Source of the DNA: Atopsyche davidsoni
Taxonomy: Eukaryota > Arthropoda > Insecta > Trichoptera > Hydrobiosidae
DNA length: 64,000 bases
Direction of reading: 5' to 3'
NCBI GenBank assembly: GCA_022113835.1
Contig: JAILWY010000021.1
Coordinates: 4,402,001-4,466,000 of the forward strand
Shown here: positions 34,423 through 45,300 of the stretch, one piece after another
How the letters are laid out: the number at the start of each line of letters is the position of its first letter
Numbering within the stretch: the stretch's first letter is position 1
The notes under the pieces: generated by a model
Seen by the model: only the letters and a program-made list of their open reading frames with translations
Told to the model about the DNA's origin: nothing
Database searches by the model: none
Program-made: the position numbers and the translations under genes

Positions 34423-34669
34423 TTGGCAACGAGATAAACAAAATCACGTGCGTCTAAGAACAATAAACGATGCGAGAAAAGAAGGAAGCCATATCGGGGG
34501 AAAGACGTTTCCTTCACTTATGGCGCGGCAGTAAAAATATTGCTAAGAAAAAAAAATTTCGGTTTCTTTGTTTCTTCGGGTGTGGTGGGCAGTCAGCCGC
34601 GTCGGTAAAGCAGAGACCGCACGTGTCAGGCATCTGTGTGACGCGTCTGTTCTATTGTTTAGAGCCGCC

Positions 34670-35345
34670 CATGGCCGACCTTGGACCCGGCTGCACCTCG
34701 ACTACATGAGGCCCATCGAGGGTAAAGCGTATCTGGTGGTAGAAGAAACGAAGTCCAAGTGGATCGAAATTTTCAATGCTGGAATACCACGGCCGGAAAC
34801 TTTACAGATAGGCTTAGCGAGCTATTCAGCAGGTGGGGGTTTCCTAAGCAACTCGTCAGCGATAATGGACCCCAGTTTGCATCAATGGAGTTTGACATTT
34901 TCTCTAAGAAACACGGCATAGAACATATATTTACGGCTCCCTACCACCCTTCTTCATAAGGCTTAGCGGTAAATGCCGTACGCACTTTAAAACGGGTCAT
35001 AAAGACAAAATGTGGATCACGCGCTTTGGGCATTCTTGTCGTACTACAGGAACAGTGAACACTCCACCACGGGGGAGAGCCCGGCTATGCTTCTTTTAGG
35101 AAGAAAAATTAGGACTCGTTTAGACATGATTAATCCGGACAGAGATAATCAAGTGCAACGAGCACAACAGCGTCAGTAAGAAGCGGCGGCGTGAGTCAGT
35201 AGGAGCGTGGGCAAGGAAGAAGTGTGGTATAGGCAATACTTCTAAGGGGAAAAATGGGTCCCAGGTCGGGTCGTAGACGTGTTAGGTCCTAGCAATTTTA
35301 AAGTGGTCGGTAAAGACGGGGATACGATGCACAGGCATATCGATC
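34670..35345 (+). pseudogene. Broken Ty3/gypsy integrase
   Basis: Fragments in three frames match the DDE integrase core and C-terminal region of insect Ty3/gypsy Pol. They are WTRLHLDYMRPIEGKAYLVV (first Asp, about 34675), then after a frameshift GFPKQLVSDNGPQFASMEF (second Asp, about 34850) and APYHPSS, then an in-frame TAA. GLAVNAVRTLK follows, where the catalytic Glu is expected but Val is read. After another shift come ALWAFLSYYRNSEHSTTGES and GRKIRTRLDMINP, and finally a GEKWVPGRVVDVLGP module. Frameshifts, stops and the lost Glu make it inactive. It ends where the truncated 3' LTR begins. Confidence 0.85.
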
Positions 35346-35413
35346 AAATACATACGCGGTCTTTAAATAAAGGTGCATACCGACAGAAGTATTTTATTAA
35401 ACTCCACAATAAT

Positions 35414-38400
35414 CACCAAAAATTAAAGCACTGATTATTATTTCAGAAAAAAAGTACTTTTCATGCTATCAAAAATATTACCATCTCGAAAATTTACAGA
35501 ACTTGCATTTGCATGGCACCTAGAAAAGAGAATACTTTTTATTCCTCGCTCTTCTTTTATTTCGCGCCTCGTATACAATTTAAATATTCTTTTAAAATAT
35601 AACCACAAAATATTCTTATATTTCTAAAAAGAATTGTATTGTATTTTGCAAATCGCATTTTCTGCAAATATATTTCACAATAAGAGTTTCCTGATTTACA
35701 TCTCCACCGATTCTTTTCGCATAGTTTACGAAACAGAATTCGACTTCTAAACTTAAGGCATTGTTTTTTCCCCAAAGGTTCTGAAAAAGTATGAATGTAT
35801 AATTTTAAATTGTTAAACTTGTATTATTTTTTTTATTCAAATGACCAAAAACTGATTACCATTTAAGCCTCAATACAGACCGAATCACGAATCAAACTTA
35901 AATAAATATATTTTTTTGAAATGATCCCTTCATGTTTTTATCAAATATTTCATAATATTTTTATAGGTCTGCACTGCCATTGATGTGTAGTAGGTCTAAG
36001 TGGATTTGCCTGTCCGCAGGATAATATATAATGGGAAATTTTGTAATTTGTCGGTAATCGAGCCATCATTAATTTGACTCAGTAGACAACCCAAGAAATC
36101 ATAATTATCTTGTTATAAAAACTCATAAATAAGATGATTTTCAGTTATTTAAAAATAAAAATATTAACCTAAAATGAAAGGTGCAACATCCTTCCTTATT
36201 TTAGTAGTTTTGTGGTTGTTTGTAGATAAATTTGGATGACACCAGCGATTATGTGGGAATATATATTGACTTGACATATGAACTTTGACACAAATCCATT
36301 TCATTCAGAAATTATAAAAATAAACATCACTTTACTACGTTTTTATAATATACATGTGAGAAACAGAAAGGGGCACACGAAAAAAATCCTAGAAGATATT
36401 CCCAGCACACGAAACTAACGCCCAAGAAACCAAATAAACTAATTTAAATCCCTTTGTAAAAAAATATCTTCTCGCAAAAATATATTTTTGTCGCTCCAGA
36501 ATTTAGAGCTCTCCATATAATAACTTAGCGAACACTGAAATATATAATACTAGCACGTCTTTCGCTGCTTACTTGAGTCTCTAGGGTTTTGATAATTACT
36601 ATTTGACTTGCTAAGCATAAAATTTTGAAACACATGCACATAATATATTTACATATAATTTTCATCTCATCTTAATTTTTGTAAGAGTACTTGACTTTCC
36701 GGCACTAAACATATTTTTCAACCTTTATCTACATTAATGTTTATTATTTATCAGTTGTACATTTTTTAAAAAAATTATAAATGTTAGCGTTTTAAAAAGC
36801 AAAAAAAATTGTGCTGAATTCGATTTTTTTATTAATAGATTTACTCTTTTGAAGAATATTCAAAACTTTTTCTAATAAAGAATTCAATGTTGCTTCGTGC
36901 CTGAAATTTTTTGTAGTTTTTATCACAATAATTTCTATTTATATTCAAAAGTAACTATGTAAATAAAAAATAATATCACTTCCCCTTGCAAAGACCCGGC
37001 TTTATGTTTATTTGAATTTATTATTCGCATGTCTGGACTGCTTCCTAAAATAGAAGACTTCTGCAGTATGTTAATGAAACTTCTTTCCATTTTATTTACT
37101 CATAATAAACGCGTATAAATAACAAAAAGTAAAAGGTTATTTTTAATTGTATGAAATAATAAAAAAACATAACAATATTGTAAACATGTGTCACTGAATA
37201 GAAATATTAAATACAGCGTAGGCAGTAAATACAAACACCTTTTTTTCTACGTAATTTAATTAAAATGTAAGCAAGTCAGTCGTATTTTTTTTTGTTTATC
37301 TCTGTCTATTAACGATGAGAAAAAGGTATAACTTTTTCTTCCCCTAACACTTCAGCAAGTACAATAGATTTTTTCAAGTCCTGCTTCAGTTTCTTGGCCA
37401 GTCTCTTTGGTACGCATAGGACAATAAAAAGCACTTTCGCTTTGGTCGTGCAACAACTGCGTGGAAGAAAAAGTCGAGCTTCTGCTTCAGTGAAAACATA
37501 CTTAGTTATTTTGTTTTTCAAAACCTTGTTAATAATGTCATCGTCTGTGACTTTACGTATTTTTTACTGTCGAGTTACCATATCCTCAAACGATTGTTTT
37601 TAACAAATTATATATTTATTATAATATCGTAAAGTATTTTTTTGATCAGTAGTTTTTTTCTAATTTCAGCAAGTATCAATTTCTAACCAATAAAGGCCTT
37701 ATTAAATTATAAGTAATGACAAAAAAAAATTAACAATGCATTTTTATGCTATTTAAGGATAAAAATATTTTTCTTTAGTGGATGGCAAATTATATGATAT
37801 AGTTTTTTGCAAGTCATTAGACATTTTATTCATTTCCTGGAAATCCTATCAAAAAGTGAATACATATTTTACTGTATATTTTTTTCAATTACCATTTCAA
37901 GATCGCCATCATATCCTGTGACGGGTCTTAAGAGGGCTTTGACTGCAAAATGTTTAGTTGGCAGAGAATTTGCGTAGTGCGCAAATTTATGATTTATTTA
38001 GTACATTACGATATTATACCATACACTATTCACACACTTGAGTGAAACGCGCGTCAAATTCGTATATTTCCATTAAATTTGCGAACGCTTGTACTAAGTG
38101 ACAATTTAATACCATACCTTTTGTATTCATACCTTCCTTTGTATATATATATATATAGGTTTTACTCCCAAATGTGGGTCGGTCCAAACGAGACGATCTT
38201 TAATTTGAATATAATCGATAATTTAGACATTATTGTCGATATTTTGTGAACGACTGCTCGTATGATATCTTAATATGAGGATAATCATGAGAGTTTCATT
38301 TTTGGCGAAAAGAATATTGCGCAATTGATAAGATCTCTTAACGATAGATAAAAAACTATTAAATCCTAAAATTTAGTTATCAAATAATATTCGTAGATAT

Positions 38401-39190
38401 ATTTTTTTAAAAACTCTCGATAGAGTTTAAAGTAACTTATCTATTGATGATTTAACATACCTCAATATATAGAACCATAAATATCTTGACAAACAAGTCA
38501 ATCGTGTTATTATTTAATATCAGTAGATTAGGTTAATTTATTTTTATTATTTTATTAAAACCTTTCGAAAACATTTATTTGTGAATATTCCTTGCGTGGG
38601 TTCAATTTTACATTATGTTAAATAATATATAAATAATTGTATGGAAGTTATCATTTTCTAGCTAGTATTTAAATTAAATGGCCATCCTATCTGCCAAAAG
38701 ATATATATCCCACAATATTTCTTAGATATGGTAGTATTTTTGACAGCGACACGCACAAAAGTTAGTCAAAGAAAATATATCAAATATATTATTATAATAT
38801 TAGGTTTTATCTGATATTATTTCAAATAGACTGAGTTTAATAGGCATTTCTGTTTATTTTTAACCAAGTTTATAATTATGACATTTAGTTGTAATTGAAT
38901 TACAGAACCTCGTGATAAAATATTATTTTTTATAATATGCAGCAACATAGATATAGATAATATATATGTATAATGTTATAAAACTGGCTAAATTTATCAT
39001 GAAAAAATTAATTTTTATTTAAGCAGTTTACAAAAGCGCATCCTGTTTTACGTTTTTCTTTTTAAATAAATGAAGTCACTAGAAACAAGATAAGAGGAAA
39101 TTGTAACTTTTCGGCGAAGATAAAAAATATTGATCAAATACTTTTTTTAATCTTGTTGAGGAACAAGGCATTTGATTCGTGAAGATCCAT
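35414..39190. other. Intergenic AT-rich DNA
   Basis: No gene, RNA or complete mobile element recognised. A short (TA)n tract lies at 38142-38157. The ORFs here are short and show no domain. Confidence 0.65.
38142..38157. repeat. Short (TA)n microsatellite
   Basis: Sixteen bp of TA repeat. Confidence 0.9.
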
Positions 39191-39340
39191 TATTATAATG
39201 ATAAAAGTACCTTTGTATTATTTATGTTTAGTTAAGCATCTGATGATGACCCAGTGTATCGGGTCGAAACTAGTAATGCAAATAATTTTAATAAACTCAA
39301 TGTGAAGACAAAATACAAAGGTACTTTTATCATTATAATA
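39191..39340 (+). mobile_element. 150-bp Penelope-like repeat (family A) with 29-bp terminal inverted repeats
   Basis: Positions 39191-39219 are the exact reverse complement of 39312-39340. Between the arms is a hammerhead-ribozyme-like core (39236-39279). The segment from TTTAGTTAA to CATTATAA is shared, with few changes, with 49429-49541. The combination of hammerhead core, inverted copy and short 5'-truncated units is characteristic of the terminal repeats (pLTRs) of Penelope-like retroelements. No reverse transcriptase is present. Confidence 0.65.
39236..39279 (+). ncRNA. Hammerhead ribozyme candidate, type I, minimal (family A)
   Basis: Stem I is GCAT/ATGC (39236-39239 with 39276-39279). 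The core is CTGATGA (39240-39246). One extra T follows, then stem II GACCC/GGGTC (39248-39252 with 39261-39265) with an 8-nt loop, then GAAA (39266-39269). Stem III is the self-complementary ACTAGT (39269-39274), which is too short to form a hairpin alone but can pair between two copies. The predicted cleavage is after GTA at 39275. The extra T between A9 and stem II is non-canonical and may weaken activity. Confidence 0.6.
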
Positions 39341-39588
39341 CTTTTTTAAAATTAAATTTTAAAAAATCTCAAGTATATTTGTGAATACTTGCTATGAATT
39401 ACGTTTCTAGCTTAACATGTGCATGAGGCATTAGTATTGTCTAATTAAATCGAGTCAGCGGAGACAGTAGGCTTACATTTGCTTCACAGGGACAAATGGA
39501 GCAACATTATTACACCGGCGGAGGCCAAATCTCACGGAGCTGATCGCGGCTTAAAAACAAAGTTGCCTTAATTATCCTGCAGAAGGCC

Positions 39589-39625
39589 GGGGGCGGAGGT
39601 GGGGGTGGGGCCAGGAGGGGGTGGG
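39589..39625 (+). other. G-quadruplex-prone tract
   Basis: Five G-runs of 3-5 Gs at 39589-39593, 39601-39605, 39607-39610, 39617-39621 and 39623-39625, separated by 1-7 bases, fit the G-quadruplex pattern. The flanking DNA (39440-39720) is GC-richer and more complex than its surroundings. Confidence 0.7.
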
Positions 39626-40469
39626 AACCCTCCCCCTCCTGTCAGGAGACAATACCCTCCTATCTGCCGCGCACTGCAAATCGTACAAGTGAGGCTGTTG
39701 TGGGAATCGAGGATACCCTGTGAGGTTACAACAATGAAGCAATTGTTTTACTAGATGTTTTACACCATGTTGAATTTCGGAGAACACTTGTCTCCCTGTC
39801 AACCCATAATTCTAAAGATACGTTTCAAGTCATAAGTTTATTTTACATATCTGACCATAAATAATAAATGATAAAATATCACCTTAAGTATCTCTTGCAA
39901 ATTTTTTTTGTTAACAACTTGTTGTTTTATAATATCTTCTACCACTGTGTTGCAATAATTATAATATATGAATATATTAAAAAAAAAAAAACACACAACT
40001 TTGGCTAGTGACCGCGCGATGGTGTGCGGAGGTTAACAATAAAATGTTTACAAGCGCTTTATGCACACTTTTGAGTGTTGGAACATTTTTTCACAATACA
40101 ATCTCGACCGTACAGTCGTAACAATTTTCTTAATACTCACCAACTTCAAAAGTCATACTTTTTTTCTTGCCTGCCTGATTTGGCGATAACAACTGCAATT
40201 ATTCATTGTATACTATAAAACAAACAAAATATCATATTTATTGCATTTTCAAATAATAAGCATACATTTTTGAAAGTAATAAAAAACTTATATGCACGAA
40301 GAGCTATTAAAGTAATGAACATATGCACACATGATACGTGACAAACGAAAATTGCACGGGAGTTAAAAAAAAAAAACGTATTGCACAAAGAAACTTAAAA
40401 TTTATTTGTATAATTGAGTAAGTGTTTTTGTAGTGAGTTTTTTTGCTTGTGTATATTAATGAATATTTC

Positions 40470-40892
40470 GTGAAGAAATGCGCCTGCAGCCCTCGGCTTC
40501 ATCCCCTCGCTGGCGGCGTAGCGCATAGAAGCCGGCGCATGCGTAGGCGGCGTCCTGAAATGCGTTACAATACGGCAATAGTCAGTCTCGACCCCGCCGC
40601 CGACCCGAAGAGGCGTCCCTCCGCCCGTCCAGCAAAACAACGCCAGCATGACGTCCCCCGCCGGGCCCTAGTCCGCGACAGTGTGACACAGCCCGTGCTC
40701 CCCGACACCCTGTCCCGGCGCCAGTGCGCGATCTGTTCAGTTCCCTCGCCATCCTCGCCGAGAGCACGAGCGGAAGTGCGACCGTTTGTACGGCGGCGCG
40801 CGAGACGGAGCGGCGAGGAGAATGACATGGTTGGTACCGCCGGCTGCTTTGTGTTGCCAACTTGTGGGCTCCCAAACCCCCCCCCCCCCCCT
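40470..40892. other. CpG-rich island with NRF1/EWG-like site and poly-C tract
   Basis: About 400 bp of CpG-dense DNA in AT-rich surroundings. GGCGCATGCGTA (40534-40545) is close to the NRF1/erect-wing site YGCGCAYGCGCR, a common feature of CpG-rich promoters. The island ends in a run of 15 C (40877-40891). Several overlapping ORFs on both strands reflect the GC content; none has a recognised domain. A promoter or first exon of an unseen gene is possible but not shown. Confidence 0.5.
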
Positions 40893-41419
40893 CCCCCTCC
40901 TTGATAATTGCATGATTTCTCTACAAAATAACATTACAATCATTATATTCTGTAACGTCAAAATATCAATATTCTTGGAATGCTCAATACATGACACATA
41001 ATTGCATTTGAAACCGATACTTTACTATACCAATTTTTTTATTTTAAAATGAACTTTATTTAAGTGTATTTCATAAATTATTTTAATAAATAACCGATTG
41101 ATTTGTAGCACTCAAAAGAGTTATTTCGACTGGAGCTCATTGATCGATTGTGATATGAATTATAAAAATATCAAATTGTGATAAAGTAACATTAAAAATA
41201 TATTTATTGATAACATGCAAAAAAAAGTTTTTTTCTGAAGTATTATATTTACGCTAGTAATTTATACATTCTTAGAATCAATCAATCGGTTGCTATGTAA
41301 ATTTTTCACTTGTTACAAAAAAAAAACACTTTGCATGCATAATTTCGCTTTGGCCGTTTTGTTTTTTTTTTTATTTTTTATTTCCGTATTTGTGATCTTG
41401 AGGCTCTCAATGTCCGAAG

Positions 41420-41690
41420 CAGAATTTGTTGACAAATTGGGTACGAAGGCGCCCCGAGCCGGGGGAAGTCCGGGGCAGTACGGGGCCCGCGTTGTCTCCG
41501 CGGCGACGGTTTTGCGGCAATGCGTTTATTTTGCGTGCCCGGCGGCAGTATCGGCGCCGGTTCGTGCGGCTCCTCGCTCGGGTAATTTGTAACAACACTG
41601 CATGGCAAACGTTTAGCAACGGAACAAAGCAACGACTCGCCACCGGCTCCGACCGCTGCACAAAGAAAACTTCAGAGCGCTAACTGCTCG
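41420..41690. other. Second CpG-rich island
   Basis: About 270 bp of CpG-rich sequence, 0.5 kb from the previous island and immediately left of the Penelope-like cluster. ORFs in several frames (for example 41426-41683) show no recognisable protein. It may belong to the same regulatory or first-exon unit as 40470-40892, split by AT-rich DNA. Confidence 0.45.
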
Positions 41691-42300
41691 CTATCGTTGT
41701 TACCGGTCGACTTCACGGTTATTCTCGTAAAACATTTTTTTCTGATTTTTTTAAATACACATAAATTAAAAAATGTAAACACGCTAATGATTATATTGTA
41801 ATGTTTTTGAATAAAATACTTGAGTAATTATCCACATTTTCGTTTTTATTAGTGACCGGTTTCGCCAACCTTTCACGTTGGCATTATCAACCAGAGTTCT
41901 GTACAGAACTCACAGAACAGAAACAGAACTATCGTTGCTACCTTGTTGGTCGACTTCACGATTATTCTTATAAAACTTTTGTCTCTGATTTTTTTAAATA
42001 CACATAAATTAAAAAATGTAAACACGCTAATGATTCTATTGTAATATTTTTTAATAAAATACTTGAGTGATTATCCACATTTTCGTTTTTATTAGTGACC
42101 GGTTTCGCCAACCTTTCACGTTGGCATTATCAAACAGATTTCTGTACAGAACTGACAGAACAGAAACAGAACTCTGTTTGATAATGCCAACGTGAAAGGT
42201 TGGCGAAACCGGTCACTAATAAAAACGAAAATGTGAAAAATCACTCAAGTATTTTATTCAAAAATATTAAAATGGAATTCCACCAAGTATTCTCTGTCAA
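41691..42300. mobile_element. Penelope-like repeat cluster (family B): tandem pair plus inverted copy
   Basis: Two direct copies about 238 bp long (41691-41928 and 41929-42166, both starting CTATCGTTG) are followed by an inverted copy. Positions 42041-42137 and 42174-42269 form a roughly 100-bp imperfect stem with a 36-nt spacer. Each copy carries the GTTGGCGAAACCGGTCAC core. The outer right end, GGAATTCCACCAAGTA followed by CTCTGTCAA, is shared with 51.6 kb and, inverted, with 1.15 kb. Tandem and inverted partial copies of a short terminal repeat are a known Penelope-like arrangement. Confidence 0.65.
42178..42214 (+). ncRNA. Hammerhead-like motif with variant core (family B)
   Basis: The order is TTGATAA (42178-42184), T, stem II GCCAAC/GTTGGC (42186-42191 with 42199-42204, loop GTGAAAG), GAAA (42205-42208), palindromic stem III ACCGGT (42208-42213), then C, giving GTC as the expected cleavage triplet. 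The core differs from CTGATGA at positions 3 and 8 only. Stem I is weak (about 2 bp). Further copies occur at 51521-51557 (+) and on the minus strand at about 41854-41890 and 42094-42133. Confidence 0.45.
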
Positions 42301-45300
42301 TAATATTGATTATATTGTGGCACTACACGGATACTATTATTAATATAAATTTGTTAATGTTTCCAAAACTGTGTTTATTTATGGGTTAGTTTAGATTTCA
42401 GGAATAATTGCAATCGTGAAGCCTACTGCGTTATTCAAATAATTTGTTTACAATATTTTGTGTAAATTATTGCAATAATTTGAATAGAGGCAAACTTACT
42501 CATGAACTTTTTTATTTTATAAATTAGCACGCATGTCGTTTTTGTTTAGAAAAATATATATCTACACTGTATAGATTATTTATTTTATACAATGTAGACT
42601 TAGGTTTTTGCACACTGGTTGGGATCAGTAAGGCCATTCTATATTATGATCTAATGTCATTTACATCATTTTCATTATAAATGTACTCCGCACATAAGTC
42701 ATCAAATAGTAATCGCAATCGGCTCCTTGTCGTATTCGCATTCATGAATATTTCTACATCTATTTCTTGCCAGTATTGTTTGTATTATGATTATTTTATT
42801 AGCTTGTTGACTCGATTGTAAGTCCGTCATTCTTGATAGAGACTCTTTCAGTTCAATCACCGTTCTTATAGGTGAATCTCCATCATTTAGAAATTGCGGT
42901 AGTATTTTTTTTAAAATTATATTGATACCTATATTAGTAGTTGTTATTGCACCATCATTTCAACGTGTTTCGTCATACACTTTTTGAATGACTCATAATT
43001 TTAAAACATCAATTTTATTTACTCATCAGGTTGTGATTTGTATATAATTTTTGAGTATTTTGATTTTATTACAATTTTTTGTATATTATATCTAATAAAT
43101 GTGTTATTAAGTAAACCGGGCAGCGAGTGACTTCCCCTTGAGTGGTTTAACGAAAACAGCCGAAAAGTGTCACGAGTACATGAGCGTCGATATATTTGTC
43201 AGTTTTATTTTAAAATTCATAATGTATTAATTCAAATTAAGGTCATCCTTTTATTGAAATAAGTCGATACGAATTAATTCGTTGTTATTTTTTTATATTT
43301 ATAAATTTAGGCGCAGGAAAGCGTATTGATCTCTCAGTGTAGCACACTTACTGAACCCGGCAGTCTTTCTTTAGAAAAAATACACGAATTGCATGGTCTT
43401 TTATGACTTTATGTGTAATTTTTAATGACAAATATTTTTTTTTAAATTAACTTTATAGATGGTAGATTTATTTACAAGCTTGATGTAAAGTGTTGTTTTC
43501 AATGGTTAATCGAGCTATAAGATGTTTGGGAACAACCCCAGGATAAAAAAAAACATACACAACTTATATATAAAGTTTTAGCTATAGATACTCTTTAAAA
43601 CCTTTCTTTTTTCAACTTTTGTACGTATATGTAAAATATTAATATTAATATGAAATTTCCGATATTTGATCCCAAGTTTGCGGTCTGAATAATAAATCAA
43701 TGAAAAATGTTGCGTTTTTACATTTATGTACAATGAAATCTTAGATTTGAACTATTATATCAATTATGATATTATAACATGTTTAATCTTAAAGTTACAA
43801 AATTAGCATAATAGTTTGCAAAACTATTCTATGATAGTTTCTTAAAAAAATAACAATGATTTTTAAAGTAAGATCATTTAGTTTAGTTAATAAGTTATAT
43901 TTGTATGTTACATAATTTACAACTGCATGATGTAAATCTATTTTTAGGCACAAAAAATAGAATCCCTGCGGTAATAACTTAATTAAGTCATGCCACGAGA
44001 AGCTCAAAGTTTCCATTTGCCTTGGCTCCACGCCATTTCCAAATGCCACCCTCGAAGCTCTTGTCTAGATCCGAAAATGCCTAAAAAGCCTTCTGTCTAA
44101 ATACACAATCAATGAAATACTTAACATTTTTTTTAAATAAGGTATCACTTAAGGAAAATTACAACTGTATTGTACTTTCAAAACACCTAAAAAATAATGA
44201 AATAAATATCAAATAAAAACTAATTTCACCCAATACCGTATAGATCTTAAAATAATTGACCCTTCAGTTAGATAACATATGTTATTACACACTCATGTTC
44301 CTGTATTTAATATCGCGAATGAACTTTATCGTAATACGTTTCATTTTTAAAAAATAATATAACTATTTGGTTACATACTTCACTATAATATTTACTTGTT
44401 ACAAAATATACCATGAACGGCATGTTGAATTAACATGAAAAGTCTTGTTAATTTTAAGCAACATTAGGTATAAACCTAAGAGTTTTTAAAAATTTTGGCA
44501 TGGGTCCAAATTGTCAAACGTGCTGTAAGCTCCTTGTTACTGCTGTAGACTACAGAAATTTTAAGCATGGTTTTAAAACACCATTTACTTTAAAATGAAT
44601 GTGAAACGCTATTAAACTGTTGAAGTTTTCTTATAGCTGGGCGTTATGTTCATCTTGTTTTTTAAACTACCAAATAACATATTTTTGTGTATGTTTCAGT
44701 TAGGTTATCCTACTTTTGAATCAACTGCTTAATTTTTTAGTACATGAAACGCGAGTGTGAGTATTTTTTATTTTATACTCTACAAATAAATTTTGCTTAA
44801 AATATTATATTAGCTTTTGTAAGGTGTTTGGTGCTTATTTTCTTTGCTTATTGATTGAATTGCTGTTAATTATAAGAAGACAAAATCCAATACCGAGCAA
44901 GCCTCGCACTTATCTGTTGGGAACTCTTGTTTACTTTCGATGCGTTGTTTTCTATTGTACTTCTTTCAATAAGACCGAACTTTTATCTAAGTTGAACGAA
45001 TCATAATTAACAGCTCCTGTAAATGGGAAAAAGTTGAACATACCAAAATTTCAGGGCTTCACTCCTTTTTTGCATGACAAAAAAAAAGATTTCATAATTT
45101 GCCCGCTTTGTGGAACGATCCTAACGACATACTTAAATTAGCCAACTTTTTCTCTCAAACAATAAAATAGACAGTATATAAGACTGCTAGCTTCAATATC
45201 AAGGGTTCATCTCTTGTAGAAAAATAAAACAGTAAGTTTGTACCTACTTCGCAAAAGGCACCTACAATAATAAAAACGTGACACTTCATCGCGTGACGTC

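Larger units (their letters stand above)
34330..35413 (+). mobile_element. Internally deleted Ty3/gypsy-type LTR retrotransposon
   Basis: The target duplication ATAAT at 34330-34334 and 35409-35413 brackets the element. The 5' LTR is 34335-34422 (88 bp, TGTAATG...CTCCACA). The 3' LTR keeps only its last 50 bases (35359-35408), about 90 percent like the 5' copy. TTGGCAACGAG directly follows the 5' LTR, as expected for a primer-binding site. Only integrase sequence remains inside; gag, protease and reverse transcriptase are missing. Confidence 0.8.

Noticed and set aside
40443..40904. ORF of 153 codons in the CpG island
   Set aside because: Arg/Pro-rich composition follows from GC content, overlapping frames on both strands are equally open, and it ends in the poly-C tract.
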